Below the pieces are notes generated by a model, which did not search any database, was not told where the DNA came from, and saw nothing but the letters and a program-made list of their open reading frames with translations. Below, piece by piece: positions 25,276-34,614 of a DNA stretch of 56,794 nucleotides; the first letter of the stretch is position 1, and each line of letters begins with the position of its first letter. The stretch is from Pseudomonas sp. RIT409 (lineage in GTDB: Bacteria > Pseudomonadota > Gammaproteobacteria > Pseudomonadales > Pseudomonadaceae). The stretch is from contig NZ_QARE02000030.1 of NCBI RefSeq assembly GCF_003052515.2, positions 1-56,794 on the forward strand, given 5' to 3'. The position numbers were made by a program, and so were the translations under genes.

Positions 25276-26046
25276 ATGAGTCTGCAAGGCAAAACCGCAC
25301 TGGTCACCGGCTCCACCAGCGGCATTGGCCTGGGCATCGCCCTGACGCTGGCCAAGGCAGGCGCCAACCTGGTGCTGAACGGCTTCGGCGATGCATCGGC
25401 AGTGGTCGAAGAGGTCAAGCAGTACGGCGGCAAAGTCGGCCATCATCCCGCGGATGTCAGCGACGTGGCGCAAATCGCCGACATGATCGCCTACGCCGAG
25501 CGCACCTTCGGGGGGGTGGATATTTTGGTGAACAATGCCGGCATTCAACACGTCGATGCGGTCGAAGACTTCCCCGTGGACACCTGGGACAAGATCATCG
25601 CCATCAACCTGTCTTCGGTTTTCCACAGCACCCGCCTGTGCCTGCCGGGCATGCGGACCAAGGGCTGGGGGCGGATCGTCAACATCGCCTCGGTACATGG
25701 GCTGGTGGGGTCCACCGGCAAGGCCGCGTACGTCGCCGCCAAGCACGGCGTCATCGGCCTGACCAAGGTGGTCGGTCTGGAAACAGCGACCAGCCCGATC
25801 ACCTGCAACGCCATCTGCCCCGGCTGGGTGCTGACGCCCCTGGTTCAGAAACAGATCGATGACCGGGCCGCGCAAACCGGGAATGCCGAGCAGGCCAAGC
25901 ATGACCTGCTCGCCGAAAAGCAGCCTTCTCTGGATTTCGTGACCCCAAGTCAATTGGGCGAGCTGACGCTGTTTTTGTGCAGCGAGGCCGGTGCGCAAGT
26001 CCGTGGCGCGGCATGGAACATCGATGGCGGATGGCTGGCACGCTGA
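25276..26046 (+). CDS. bdhA: 3-Hydroxybutyrate dehydrogenase
   Basis: A 256-residue short-chain dehydrogenase that oxidises (R)-3-hydroxybutyrate to acetoacetate with NAD. The nucleotide motif TGSTSGIGLGIA (residues 11-22), NNAGIQHVDAVEDF, the catalytic Ser in NIASVHGLVGS and YVAAKHG (Tyr-x3-Lys) are all present; GIQHV and WVLTPLVQKQI are typical of this enzyme. The ATG at 25276 has GAGGA upstream and is chosen over an in-frame start inside the transporter gene. It is the second gene of the operon and converges with the PilT/PilU-like gene. Confidence 0.95.
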   Translation: MSLQGKTALVTGSTSGIGLGIALTLAKAGANLVLNGFGDASAVVEEVKQYGGKVGHHPADVSDVAQIADMIAYAERTFGGVDILVNNAGIQHVDAVEDFPVDTWDKIIAINLSSVFHSTRLCLPGMRTKGWGRIVNIASVHGLVGSTGKAAYVAAKHGVIGLTKVVGLETATSPITCNAICPGWVLTPLVQKQIDDRAAQTGNAEQAKHDLLAEKQPSLDFVTPSQLGELTLFLCSEAGAQVRGAAWNIDGGWLAR

Positions 26047-26083
26047 CCGCCCGCTTCAGCCACCCCACACGGCTGCCGAGGAT

Positions 26084-27247
26084 TCAGCTCCCCGGCTCGT
26101 CCCGCTCGTCCACCAGCCCCCAGTCTTCGACGCTCACCTGCGCAGCAGGCTGCGGCGGCGTGGGGGCGCTGGTGATGGCCGCACCGTTTTCGTTGTGCAG
26201 CTTCAAACGCAAGCGTACGTTGTTGGCTGAGTCGGCATTTTTCAGCGCTTCCTCCTCGCTGATCGCCCCTTCCACCGCCAGGTCGTACAGCGCGTTATCG
26301 AATGTCTGCATCCCCAGGTTGGTGGATTTTTCCATGATGCCTTTGAGTTCGGTGAGCTCGTTGCGGTGAATCAGATCGCGAATGGTCGGCGTGCCCAACA
26401 TGACCTCCACGGCAGCCCTGCGCTTGCCGTCCTTGGTTTTCACCAGACGTTGCGACACAAAGGCCTTCAAGTTATTGCCCAGGTCGTGCAGCAATTGCGG
26501 GCGACGCTCCTCGGGGAAGAAATTGATAATGCGATCCAGCGCCTGATTGGCGTTGTTGGCATGCAGGGTCGAAATCGCCAGGTGGCCCGTATCCGCGAAG
26601 GCCAAGGCGTGCTCCATGGTTTCCCGATCACGGATTTCGCCGATGAGGATCACGTCCGGGGCCTGGCGCAGCGTGTTTTTCAGCGCCGCATGGAAGCTGC
26701 GGGTGTCGACCCCGACCTCACGTTGGTTGATGAGCGACTTCTTGTGCTTGTGGATGAATTCCACGGGGTCTTCGATGGTGATGATGTGGCCGCTGGCATG
26801 GCGGTTGCGATGGTCGATCAAGGCGGCCAGCGAGGTGGACTTGCCCGACCCGGTAGCGCCGACGAACAAGACCAGGCCGTGCTTTTCCATGACCACATCG
26901 AGCAGCACCGGCGGCAGGTGCAAGTCTTCGAATTTCGGAATGTCGAGTTTGATATTCCGCGCGACGATGGACACTTCGTTTCGTTGCTTGAAGATGTTGA
27001 TCCGAAAACGCCCGACGCCCGACAGCGAGAAGGCCAGGTTCATTTCCAGCTCCCGCTCGAAATCCTGACGTTGTTCGGCGTCCATGATCGCGTCGGCAAT
27101 GTGTGCCACGTCGCCGGGCTTGAAAGCTTCGGTGCCCAGCGGTTTGAGCACGCCATTGAACTTGGCGCAGGGGGGCGCGCCGGTAGAGAGATAAAGGTCC
27201 GATCCGTCCTGGGTGGCAAGCACCTTTAACAACGCCGGGAAATCCAT
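26084..27247 (-). CDS. PilT/PilU-family retraction ATPase (orphan)
   Basis: A 387-residue hexameric secretion ATPase. Walker A GATGSGKSTS, the Asp box ITIEDPVEF, Walker B DVILIGEIRDRETM and His box LAISTLHANNANQAL are intact. The N-terminal start (MDFPALLKVLATQDGSDLYLST) and the C-terminal acidic extension (about 40 residues, ending EDWGLVDERDEPGS) resemble PilU more than PilT. PilT/PilU depolymerise type IV pili for twitching and DNA uptake. No other pilus gene is near, and the usual pilT-pilU pair should be elsewhere, so this may be a third retraction ATPase acting as an accessory motor. The ATG at 27247 is preferred to a GTG three codons upstream. Confidence 0.9.
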   Translation of the reverse strand: MDFPALLKVLATQDGSDLYLSTGAPPCAKFNGVLKPLGTEAFKPGDVAHIADAIMDAEQRQDFERELEMNLAFSLSGVGRFRINIFKQRNEVSIVARNIKLDIPKFEDLHLPPVLLDVVMEKHGLVLFVGATGSGKSTSLAALIDHRNRHASGHIITIEDPVEFIHKHKKSLINQREVGVDTRSFHAALKNTLRQAPDVILIGEIRDRETMEHALAFADTGHLAISTLHANNANQALDRIINFFPEERRPQLLHDLGNNLKAFVSQRLVKTKDGKRRAAVEVMLGTPTIRDLIHRNELTELKGIMEKSTNLGMQTFDNALYDLAVEGAISEEEALKNADSANNVRLRLKLHNENGAAITSAPTPPQPAAQVSVEDWGLVDERDEPGS

Positions 27248-27437
27248 AGGGCACACCGCACATAGAGGTTGAGAAGACTGCAGGTCGACGCCGAGTGCCT
27301 GTCAGGCACCTCTCCTAGCTGCGACCATCGACCGTTACCGTCGTTCGGCTAAGGTTTATCAGATCAAGTGCAGGGAAAGTACCTGAAATCGTCCCGCAAG
27401 GGCATAATGCGCGGCTTTTTATCGAGGCCATTTCATC

Positions 27438-27713
27438 ATGAAAGCTCAAGCCCGCCACATCCTGGTCAAAACCGCCGAAGAGGCTGAACGGCTCAAGCAG
27501 CGCATCGCGCAAGGCGAGGCATTCGACGTGTTGGCGAAAAAACACTCCACCTGCCCGTCCGGCAAGCGCGGCGGCGACCTGGGCGAAGTGCGGCCGGGGC
27601 AGATGGTGCCCGTGATCGACCAGATCATCTTCAAGAAGCCGTTACGGACCGTCCATGGCCCGGTCAAGAGCAAATTCGGCTATCACTTGGTGCAAGTGTT
27701 CTTCCGGGATTGA
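27438..27713 (+). CDS. Parvulin-type peptidyl-prolyl isomerase, second copy
   Basis: A 91-residue cytoplasmic parvulin: ARHILVKTAEEAERLKQRI, AKKHSTCPSGKRGGDLGEV and VKSKFGYHLVQVFFRD. It is the same size as the protein at 15966, with shared Cys-Pro-Ser and FGYHL blocks, but is more basic, so it is a diverged paralogue. GAGG lies 10 bases before the ATG. It is divergent from the PilT/PilU-like gene and convergent with the SH3-domain gene. Confidence 0.93.
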   Translation: MKAQARHILVKTAEEAERLKQRIAQGEAFDVLAKKHSTCPSGKRGGDLGEVRPGQMVPVIDQIIFKKPLRTVHGPVKSKFGYHLVQVFFRD

Positions 27714-27762
27714 ATCGCCGAGCCCGGCACGGCGATTTCCGGCACGACCCCGTCCGTTAACC

Positions 27763-28443
27763 TCAGAACCAGCGGTCGTTGCGCTTACGTCCCCGGGTCA
27801 GCGCAGGAAGGATCAGGCCGACGAGCAGCCCCGCGCCAGCGATGCTGCCGCCGTAGACCATGTAGCGCATCAGCACTTGGTTGTTTTCATCGCCCAGCTT
27901 GGCCTGGGTCGCGCGCAATTCCGACTGCGCGTCGGTCAGTTGCGCGTTGAGGTCTTTGGTGCGGGCCTCCAGTTCATCGACCAGCTTCTTGCGCGAGTCG
28001 AGGGTTTCCTGCATACCCTGGACCTTGGTCTTCCAGTCGTCGTCGATGGTTTTCAACTGACCGCTGAGATCCGCCACCTGCTGCGTCAGTTGCGGCAGAC
28101 GTTCAGCCTGCCCGGGAACGTCCTGCAAATCGCTCGAGGGGATCCACACGCTGTCACCGGAGCTGCCGCGCACTTGGCTGTAGTCGCCCTGGGTGTTGAG
28201 CAGTTCGACCTTCTGCCCGGACTTCAAAGTGCCGACGATGCGATAGCCATCGGTAGGACCGCTGCGAACATAGGTGCTCAAGGTGTCACTGACCCAACGC
28301 TCTTTACCCTCGGCCTGAGCCTGGGGGGTCAGCGCGGTGAAAAGCATGCTTCCCAGCAGACTGGCGCGAAGCAAGCGGCGTGTGACGCTCGGCGTCGAGG
28401 GGGAAGGCGAAGCGGAAACAGAATGAAAAGGCGATGATGACAT
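27763..28443 (-). CDS. SH3-domain membrane protein (YgiM/TIGR04211-like)
   Basis: A 226-residue envelope protein. It has a long N-terminal signal region (TRRLLRASLLGSMLFTAL, cleavage near AQA-EGK), a bacterial SH3 domain (about residues 47-105; YVRSGPTDGYRIVGTLKSGQ, GDSVWIPSSDL), a coiled coil of about 80 residues, and a C-terminal membrane anchor (GSIAGAGLLVGLILPAL) followed by basic residues. This is the layout of E. coli YgiM and TIGR04211 proteins, whose exact function is unknown to me; periplasmic SH3 domains often bind cell-wall peptides. The ATG at 28443 is used; a longer frame to 28527 lacks support. It converges with the parvulin gene. Confidence 0.87.
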   Translation of the reverse strand: MSSSPFHSVSASPSPSTPSVTRRLLRASLLGSMLFTALTPQAQAEGKERWVSDTLSTYVRSGPTDGYRIVGTLKSGQKVELLNTQGDYSQVRGSSGDSVWIPSSDLQDVPGQAERLPQLTQQVADLSGQLKTIDDDWKTKVQGMQETLDSRKKLVDELEARTKDLNAQLTDAQSELRATQAKLGDENNQVLMRYMVYGGSIAGAGLLVGLILPALTRGRKRNDRWF

Positions 28444-28747
28444 GGAGATTCTTCGACAAAAAATAAAAGAAAGGCCGGGTGGATGGGCCCCATACGGTAA
28501 AGAAAGCGTGGTCAACAGACCGTACAAAAGGTTTCAGGTTCAGTGCATCAAGGTGACGTTCGTCTGATGCGATCTCCCGTTCCGTCGGCATCGATGGCCC
28601 GGAAAGCTGGGAGGATGAGGGATCTCGGCAGCATCTGATCTGCTGTTTATTGAAAAAACTGATCCTGTACTGGAACCTCATCCAAGCGCATAGTCCGCGG
28701 CTGAGAAGTCTCTCCCCTGCCCTGCACCGGCCATCCGCGAGCGCGCC

Positions 28748-30205
28748 ATGAAACGTTACGAAAAGTTTGCCGACGACATTGCCGAGCTGATCCGCTCGGG
28801 CGTGCTGGCCGCCGGGCAGCGGGTACCTTCGGTGCGCTATGCCAGCCAGACGCACGGCATCAGCCCCTCGACGGTGTTCCAGGCCTACTACCTGCTGGAG
28901 CGTCGAGGGCTGATCCGCGCCAGGCCGCGCTCCGGGTATTTCGTCAATGACAGCCTGATCAACCCAACCTTCGCGGGCCAACGCTTCGACGTCACGCCCC
29001 TCGCGGCCGATGACCTGGCCTCATCACGCGTCGCAGAGTCGACCGAGGTCGACGTCAGTGAACTGGTCTTCTCGGTGCTCGAATCGATCAAGGACCCCAA
29101 CACCGTGCCGTTCGGCTCGGCCTTTCCCAGTGCCGGGTTGTTTCCTTTGCAACGGCTGGCCAGGTCGTTGGCCAGCGCCACGCGGGACATGGACCCCAGC
29201 ATGGTGGTCAGCGATCTCTCACCCGGCAACCCGGTGCTGCGTCGGCAGATTGCCTTGCGCTACATGGTCGCCGGACAGATGTTGCCCATGGAGGAGTTGC
29301 TCATCACCAATGGCGCCCTCGAAGCCCTCAACCTGTGCCTGCAAGCAGTTACCGAGCCAGGCGACCTGGTGGCCATCGAAGCCCCGGCTTTCTATGCCTG
29401 TCTGCAGGTGCTGGAGCGCTTGAAACTCAAAGCGGTGGAAATCCCGGTGCATCCCCACACGGGCATCGATCTGGACGTGCTGGAGCAAACCCTTGAACGT
29501 CACCCGATCAAGGCGTGCTGGAGCATGACCAGCTTTCAGAACCCGACGGGCGCCAGCGTGCCGGAGCCGCGTAAAAAAGCGCTGGTCGAACTGCTGCGTC
29601 GGCATGAAGTGCCGCTCATCGAAGACGACGTCTACGCCGAACTCTATTACGGCCAGAACGCGCCCAAGCCAGCGAAAGCCTTCGACACCGAGGGGTTGGT
29701 GCTGCATTGCGGCTCGTTCGCCAAAAGCCTGGCCCCCGGTTATCGCGTGGGCTGGGTCGCCGCTGGGCGGTATGCGCAGAAAGTCGAGCGCTTGAAGCTC
29801 ATGACCTCCCTGTGCGCGTCGATGCCAGCCCAGGCGGCGATTGCCGATTACCTGCAGCACGGGGGCTACGACCGGCATCTGCGCAAGCTGCGCCACGCTC
29901 TGGAAGACCAGTTGCGCGCGATGCTCGGTGCGGTGGCCCGTTATTTCCCGCCGCAGACTCGAGTTAGTCAGCCGTCAGGGGGGTACTTCCTGTGGCTGGA
30001 ATTGCCGGAACAGGTCGACTCATTGAAGGTATTCCATATCGCCTTGGCGCAAGGCATCAGCATTGCGCCGGGCCCCCTGTTCTCGCCGACCCGGCGGTTT
30101 CAGAACTGCATACGCCTGAACTACGGCACGCCGTGGAGCGAAACGTCAGAACGGGCAATGGAGACACTGGGCAAAGTCATTCGCTCGATGACGCCGAGGG
30201 AATGA
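28748..30205 (+). CDS. MocR-type regulator (GntR helix-turn-helix fused to aminotransferase)
   Basis: A 485-residue fusion. The N-terminal winged helix (residues 1-70; KFADDIAELIRSGVLAAGQR, GISPSTVFQAYYLLERRGLI) binds DNA, and the rest is a fold-type I PLP aminotransferase domain with the PLP-binding Lys in GSFAKSLAPGYRVGW and the motif SFQNPTGASVPE. MocR proteins use PLP or an amino compound to control nearby metabolic genes. The ATG opens directly after CGAGCGCGCC with a weak ribosome site. Its neighbours, an SDR convergent on its 3' side and a divergent SH3 gene, do not reveal the target. Confidence 0.92.
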   Translation: MKRYEKFADDIAELIRSGVLAAGQRVPSVRYASQTHGISPSTVFQAYYLLERRGLIRARPRSGYFVNDSLINPTFAGQRFDVTPLAADDLASSRVAESTEVDVSELVFSVLESIKDPNTVPFGSAFPSAGLFPLQRLARSLASATRDMDPSMVVSDLSPGNPVLRRQIALRYMVAGQMLPMEELLITNGALEALNLCLQAVTEPGDLVAIEAPAFYACLQVLERLKLKAVEIPVHPHTGIDLDVLEQTLERHPIKACWSMTSFQNPTGASVPEPRKKALVELLRRHEVPLIEDDVYAELYYGQNAPKPAKAFDTEGLVLHCGSFAKSLAPGYRVGWVAAGRYAQKVERLKLMTSLCASMPAQAAIADYLQHGGYDRHLRKLRHALEDQLRAMLGAVARYFPPQTRVSQPSGGYFLWLELPEQVDSLKVFHIALAQGISIAPGPLFSPTRRFQNCIRLNYGTPWSETSERAMETLGKVIRSMTPRE

Positions 30206-30257
30206 CCCGGCTCGCCGTTCAAGCGCGCCAAGGGTCATGCCTAGCCATCGAAGCGCT

Positions 30258-31004
30258 TCAGCGGCCGCCGCCCAGGTCAATGAAGGTGCCGGTCGAATAC
30301 GACGCCTTGTCGGAGAGCAGCCACAGAATCGCTTCGGCCACTTCGTCAGCCAGGCCGCCTCGGCCCATGGGAATCGTCGGTTCGAGTTTGCTGACCCGCT
30401 GCGGGTCGCCGCTCAGCGCATGCAGGTCAGTGAAGATGTAACCGGGGCGGACCGCATTGACCCTCACCCCCTCGCCCGCCACTTCCTGGGCCAGGCCGAC
30501 CGTAAAAGTGTCCAAAGCGCCTTTCGACGCGGCGTAGTCGACGTATTCGCCAGGCGAACCCAAGCGCGCTGCGACCGAAGACACGTTGACGATGCTACCG
30601 CCGTGGCCGCCATGGCGAGGCAGCATGCGCAGCAGGGCATGCTTGCTGCACAGCATCGGGCCGACCACGTTGCTCATCATGATCTTGAGCAGGCGGAATT
30701 CCGACATGCTCTCGACCCGTGACTGCTCGCCGAGGGTGGCAGCGTTGTTGACGAGCGCGTCGATACGCCCCAGCTCGGCGTCCACGCGTGAGAACAGGCG
30801 GATGATTTCGTCTTCGTTACTGACATCGGCCTGGACGGCGATGGCATGCCCGCCCGCTTCGCGAATCTGCGCGCAAACCCGCTCGGCCGCCTCGTGATCC
30901 GAAAGGTAGTTGATGCAAACGCGGTAACCGTGTGACGCCGCCAAAACTGCCGTGGCCGCACCAATACCTCTGGAGCCGCCCGTTATGAGGAGGTTTTTAT
31001 CCAT
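30258..31004 (-). CDS. Short-chain dehydrogenase/reductase
   Basis: A 248-residue classical SDR: TGGSRGIGAATAV (residues 8-20) binds NAD(P), NNAATLGEQSR follows the fourth strand, SSVAARLGSPGEYVDYAASK supplies the Ser, Tyr and Lys of the active site, and VRPGYIFTDLH is conserved. It resembles YgfF/glucose-1-dehydrogenase-type members, but the substrate cannot be told. It is convergent with the MocR gene 52 bp away and transcribed away from the MHYT gene region only as a neighbour on the same strand. Confidence 0.88.
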   Translation of the reverse strand: MDKNLLITGGSRGIGAATAVLAASHGYRVCINYLSDHEAAERVCAQIREAGGHAIAVQADVSNEDEIIRLFSRVDAELGRIDALVNNAATLGEQSRVESMSEFRLLKIMMSNVVGPMLCSKHALLRMLPRHGGHGGSIVNVSSVAARLGSPGEYVDYAASKGALDTFTVGLAQEVAGEGVRVNAVRPGYIFTDLHALSGDPQRVSKLEPTIPMGRGGLADEVAEAILWLLSDKASYSTGTFIDLGGGR

Positions 31005-31104
31005 GGGATGTCCGAATCAATGCTCAATCTTTTCAGGTCCACCGTGCGACCGACTGCGCTGGCCGGTACGCGACAGGAACCCCTGTTATGCAAAGCGTGA
31101 AACG

Positions 31105-32994
31105 TCAAAGTGTGTTTTCGGATACGCGTTTCTGTGCCGCGCTAATATCCGTCATGAACCGGTCCGCTGGCAATGGATGCCCCAGCAGATAGCCTTGCAG
31201 CGAATGGCACCCCAATTGGGTCAGGAAGCTTCGTTGGCTGGCGGTCTCGACGCCTTCGGCGACGATCCTCAGGTTCAACGCCCGGCCAAGCGCCACGATG
31301 GCCGAAACGATGGCGGCATCGTCGCTGTCGCGCTCCAGGTCGCGGACGAAGCCCCGGTCGATTTTCAGCTCATTGGCGGGCAACCGCTTGAGATACATCA
31401 GGCTGGAATAACCGGTGCCGAAATCGTCGATGGACAGGTCCACCCCCATGTCCGCCAGTTGCTGCAAGACCATCATGCTGCTGTCGGCGTCGTGCATCGC
31501 AGTGGTTTCGGTGATTTCCAGGGTCAGGCAGTTGGCCGACAGGCCGTGCGTCGACAGCGCATGCGCCACTGCCGCCACCAACCCCGCGTGGCCGAACTGC
31601 AAGGCCGACAGGTTCACCGCGATCCGCCAGTGGGTGTAGCCGGCGTCGTACCAGACCCGCATCTGCCGACAGGCTTCGTCGAGCACCCACTCGCCCAGCG
31701 GGATGATCAAGCCGGTCTTCTCCGCCAGACCGATGAATTTGTCCGGCATGAGCAAACCCTGATCCGGATGATTCCAGCGCACCAACGCCTCGGCGCCGAT
31801 CGCCTTGCCCGAGTCGGCGGCGAACTTGGGCTGATAGTGCAGGCAGAACTGCCGGTCACGCACGCCGGCGCGCAAATCCTGCAACAACTGCAGTTGGTTA
31901 CGGGCGTTGGTGTTCATCGATGCATCGAAGAAGCTGTAGCCGTTCTTGCCAGCGCTCTTGGCGTGGTACATCGCCGCGTCCGCATTCATCAGCAGTTCCT
32001 GCTGCGTGCGGCCATTCCCGGGGTACAGGCTGATACCGATGCTGACGGTCACCTGCAGGTCATGGTCCTGCACCGTGAACGGCTTGCTCACCAGCGCGAC
32101 CTGTCGCGAGGCGACGGTAGTGGCGTCATCGATCTCCCCCAATTCGACCAGCAGGACGAACTCGTCTCCGCCGATCCGGGCCAGGGTGTCATGGCGATGG
32201 ATATTCTCCCGCATGCGCGCCGCCACGTTCCGCAACAGTTGATCCCCGACGTGATGACCGAAAGCGTCATTGACCGGCTTGAAGCCGTCCAGGTCCATGA
32301 ACATCAAGGCGAACAGGCCCCCTTGCGAATCGACCTTGCGCATGGCTTGTTCGATGCGGTCGGCCAGAAGAATGCGATTCGGCAAGCCCGTGAGGGTGTC
32401 ATGCAGCGCCAGTTGCGTCAGCTCGCGGTTGGCGTCGCTCAGGGATCGGGCCAGTTTCGCGGTGCGGGCTTCGAGCCGCGCATCCAGCACCGACGTCAGC
32501 AAGGTAATGGTCAGCACCGCTAGACTGGTCACCAGCACCAGTTTGTCGAGGCCGTCGGTCCGCAGGCCGTCAGCCGCAGCGCCGCAGAAACTGCCTTCCG
32601 GGAAATTGGCTGCCGCCATCCCGGTGTAGTGCATGCCGACAATTGCGAAGCCCATGGCGAGTGCGCCGAGCAGAATGTGCAGCAGCGGGACGTGACGATG
32701 ACTGACCAGCCATAACGCGAAACCCGAAGAGAGCACCGACACCAGCAGCGAAAGGAGTGTCAGCGCCACATCGAAACCCAGGTCGATCGACAGTCTGAAG
32801 GCCAGCATGCCAATGAAATGCATGGACCAGATGCCAATGCCCAGGGACAGCGCGCCGCCACCGATCCACAGCATCATCGCCCGGCCTTTGGCACTTGCGA
32901 TACGCCCCGCCAGGTCGAGCGCCGTGTAGGACGCCAGAATCGCCACCATGATGGAAACCAGGACCAGCGACAGCGTGTAGTGTCCAATCAGCAT
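31105..32994 (-). CDS. MHYT-GGDEF-EAL cyclic-di-GMP enzyme (MucR-like)
   Basis: A 629-residue inner membrane protein. The N-terminal MHYT sensor (about residues 1-185, around seven membrane spans) has repeated motifs MHFIG and MHYTG. A GGDEF domain with an intact ARIGGDEF core and an EAL domain with GAEALVRW follow, ending near residue 610. Both active-site cores are complete, so diguanylate cyclase and phosphodiesterase activities are possible. The fold matches MucR of P. aeruginosa, linked to alginate; that link is by analogy. MHYT domains are thought to sense O2, CO or NO through copper. The ATG at 32994 (MLIGHYTLSL) is chosen over a TTG seven codons upstream. Confidence 0.93.
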   Translation of the reverse strand: MLIGHYTLSLVLVSIMVAILASYTALDLAGRIASAKGRAMMLWIGGGALSLGIGIWSMHFIGMLAFRLSIDLGFDVALTLLSLLVSVLSSGFALWLVSHRHVPLLHILLGALAMGFAIVGMHYTGMAAANFPEGSFCGAAADGLRTDGLDKLVLVTSLAVLTITLLTSVLDARLEARTAKLARSLSDANRELTQLALHDTLTGLPNRILLADRIEQAMRKVDSQGGLFALMFMDLDGFKPVNDAFGHHVGDQLLRNVAARMRENIHRHDTLARIGGDEFVLLVELGEIDDATTVASRQVALVSKPFTVQDHDLQVTVSIGISLYPGNGRTQQELLMNADAAMYHAKSAGKNGYSFFDASMNTNARNQLQLLQDLRAGVRDRQFCLHYQPKFAADSGKAIGAEALVRWNHPDQGLLMPDKFIGLAEKTGLIIPLGEWVLDEACRQMRVWYDAGYTHWRIAVNLSALQFGHAGLVAAVAHALSTHGLSANCLTLEITETTAMHDADSSMMVLQQLADMGVDLSIDDFGTGYSSLMYLKRLPANELKIDRGFVRDLERDSDDAAIVSAIVALGRALNLRIVAEGVETASQRSFLTQLGCHSLQGYLLGHPLPADRFMTDISAAQKRVSENTL

Positions 32995-33123
32995 GGCGCG
33001 CGACTCATGACTCAATGACCCAGGCTTCGCAGCCCAACGAATTCGGTGGGCGATTCTACTGAAATCCGCAAGAATGTCGCGTCGTTCCGACGAAATAATG
33101 GCATTGCGCCATTTTAAGCCTGC

Positions 33124-34614
33124 CTAGCGCCGGGAAAGCTCCGAATCGAGCGACAGACCGCTGTCGGCGCTCCACCCGCCGCCGAGCGCTGCAATCAGTT
33201 GAACGCTGGCGACCAGCCTGCTCTGCAACAGCGTCAACACACTCCGCTCGTTGCTCAGGGCCGTGGTCTGCACGTTCACGACATCGAGGTAGCCGATCAA
33301 CCCCGCCTTGTACTGGTTCGTCGTCAAACGCAGCGAATTGCGGGCTGCCGTCAGCGCTTCGGTCCGCACCGTCGCCTCTTGTTCGTAAGTACGCAGTTGC
33401 GCCATGTAATCCTCCACCTCCCGGAAGCCGTCGAGGACGGTCTGGCGGTACTGCGCGACCGTCTGGTCGTAAACCGCCTCGGTCCGGTCGACTTCGGCGC
33501 TGCGCTGGCCACCGTCAAACAGTGTCAGGGCCAGTTGCGGCCCGACCGACCAGAAACGGTTCGGCAATGTCAGCCAGTTGCTGTAGGTGCTGCTGCTGTA
33601 GCCGCCGTTCATGCTCAGGGTGAAATCGGGGTAATACGCGGCCTTGGCCACACCGATGTTGGCGTTGGCAGCCATGACCGAGCGCTCGGCCGCTGCGATG
33701 TCCGGCCGGCGCTCCAGTAACTGCGAGGGCAATTGAGCAGGCACCTGCGGCAGCACCGGGAGCATCGTGGTGGGTGCCAGCGAGAAATCGGCTGGCGCCT
33801 GCCCCATCAATACCGCGATGGCGTTCTCATACTGAGCCCGCTGCCAGGCCAGATCGATCAAGTCGGCCTGGGTGCTCTTGAGCTGAGTCTGCGCCTGGGC
33901 GACCGCATCCTGCCCGGAAATACCCGCCCGGTACTGATTCTGGGTCATTGTGAGGGAGCGCTCATAGGCCGCAACCGTAGCCTCCAGCAAACGCTTCTGC
34001 TCATCGATGACCCGCAGTTGCAGGTAGTTCTGCACCAGTTGCGACTGCAGACTCAGCCGCATCGACGCCAGGTCCGCCAGGCTGGCCTGGGCGCTGGCCT
34101 TGTCGGCTTCCAGCCCACGGCGCAGCTTGCCCCAGACATCGGCCTCCCAGCTCACGCCCAACTGCGCGTTGTACGTGTCGCGAATCCCGCTGCTGGAGCT
34201 GCTCAGGCTGGAGTTGCTGCTGCCGGTCCCCTGGCTCGATCGGTTCTTGCTGGCACTTAGATCGAGCGTCGGAAAGAACGCACCCCGCGCACTCTTCACC
34301 AACGCTTGTGCCTGGCGATATTGCGCTTCGTATTGAGCGACCGTCTGGTTGGAGCGATTCAGCGCTTCGACCAGCCCATTGAGTTGTGCATCGCCATAGA
34401 GCTCCCACCAGGCCCCGCGAGCCATGGCATCGCTCGGGTTGGCCTGGGTCCAGCCCTCGGCCTGCTTGAAGTGAGCGGGAGTGGTGACGTCCGGCTTTCT
34501 GTAGTCGGGGCCGACCGCGCAGGCGCTGAGCAGCAACGCGCAGAGCGCGACGCTGAACGTCCGTCGAAACGAAGAGGTGTCAGGCGGGACGGCTGCGTTC
34601 AGGGTGTCGTTCAT
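33124..34614 (-). CDS. opmB: Outer membrane efflux lipoprotein (OpmB-like)
   Basis: A 496-residue TolC-family channel. The lipoprotein signal peptide ends in LLLSAC (lipobox, Cys at about residue 32), followed by VGPDYRKPDV as in OprM-type proteins. Two outer-membrane-efflux repeats contain DVWGKLRRGLEADKASAQAS and the LERRPDIAAAERSV block. A Ser-rich stretch (residues 128-142) follows the first helix. Its ATG overlaps the muxC stop by four bases, so it is the last gene of muxABC-opmB, an efflux pump known in P. aeruginosa for aztreonam, macrolide, novobiocin and tetracycline resistance. Confidence 0.92.
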   Translation of the reverse strand: MNDTLNAAVPPDTSSFRRTFSVALCALLLSACAVGPDYRKPDVTTPAHFKQAEGWTQANPSDAMARGAWWELYGDAQLNGLVEALNRSNQTVAQYEAQYRQAQALVKSARGAFFPTLDLSASKNRSSQGTGSSNSSLSSSSSGIRDTYNAQLGVSWEADVWGKLRRGLEADKASAQASLADLASMRLSLQSQLVQNYLQLRVIDEQKRLLEATVAAYERSLTMTQNQYRAGISGQDAVAQAQTQLKSTQADLIDLAWQRAQYENAIAVLMGQAPADFSLAPTTMLPVLPQVPAQLPSQLLERRPDIAAAERSVMAANANIGVAKAAYYPDFTLSMNGGYSSSTYSNWLTLPNRFWSVGPQLALTLFDGGQRSAEVDRTEAVYDQTVAQYRQTVLDGFREVEDYMAQLRTYEQEATVRTEALTAARNSLRLTTNQYKAGLIGYLDVVNVQTTALSNERSVLTLLQSRLVASVQLIAALGGGWSADSGLSLDSELSRR

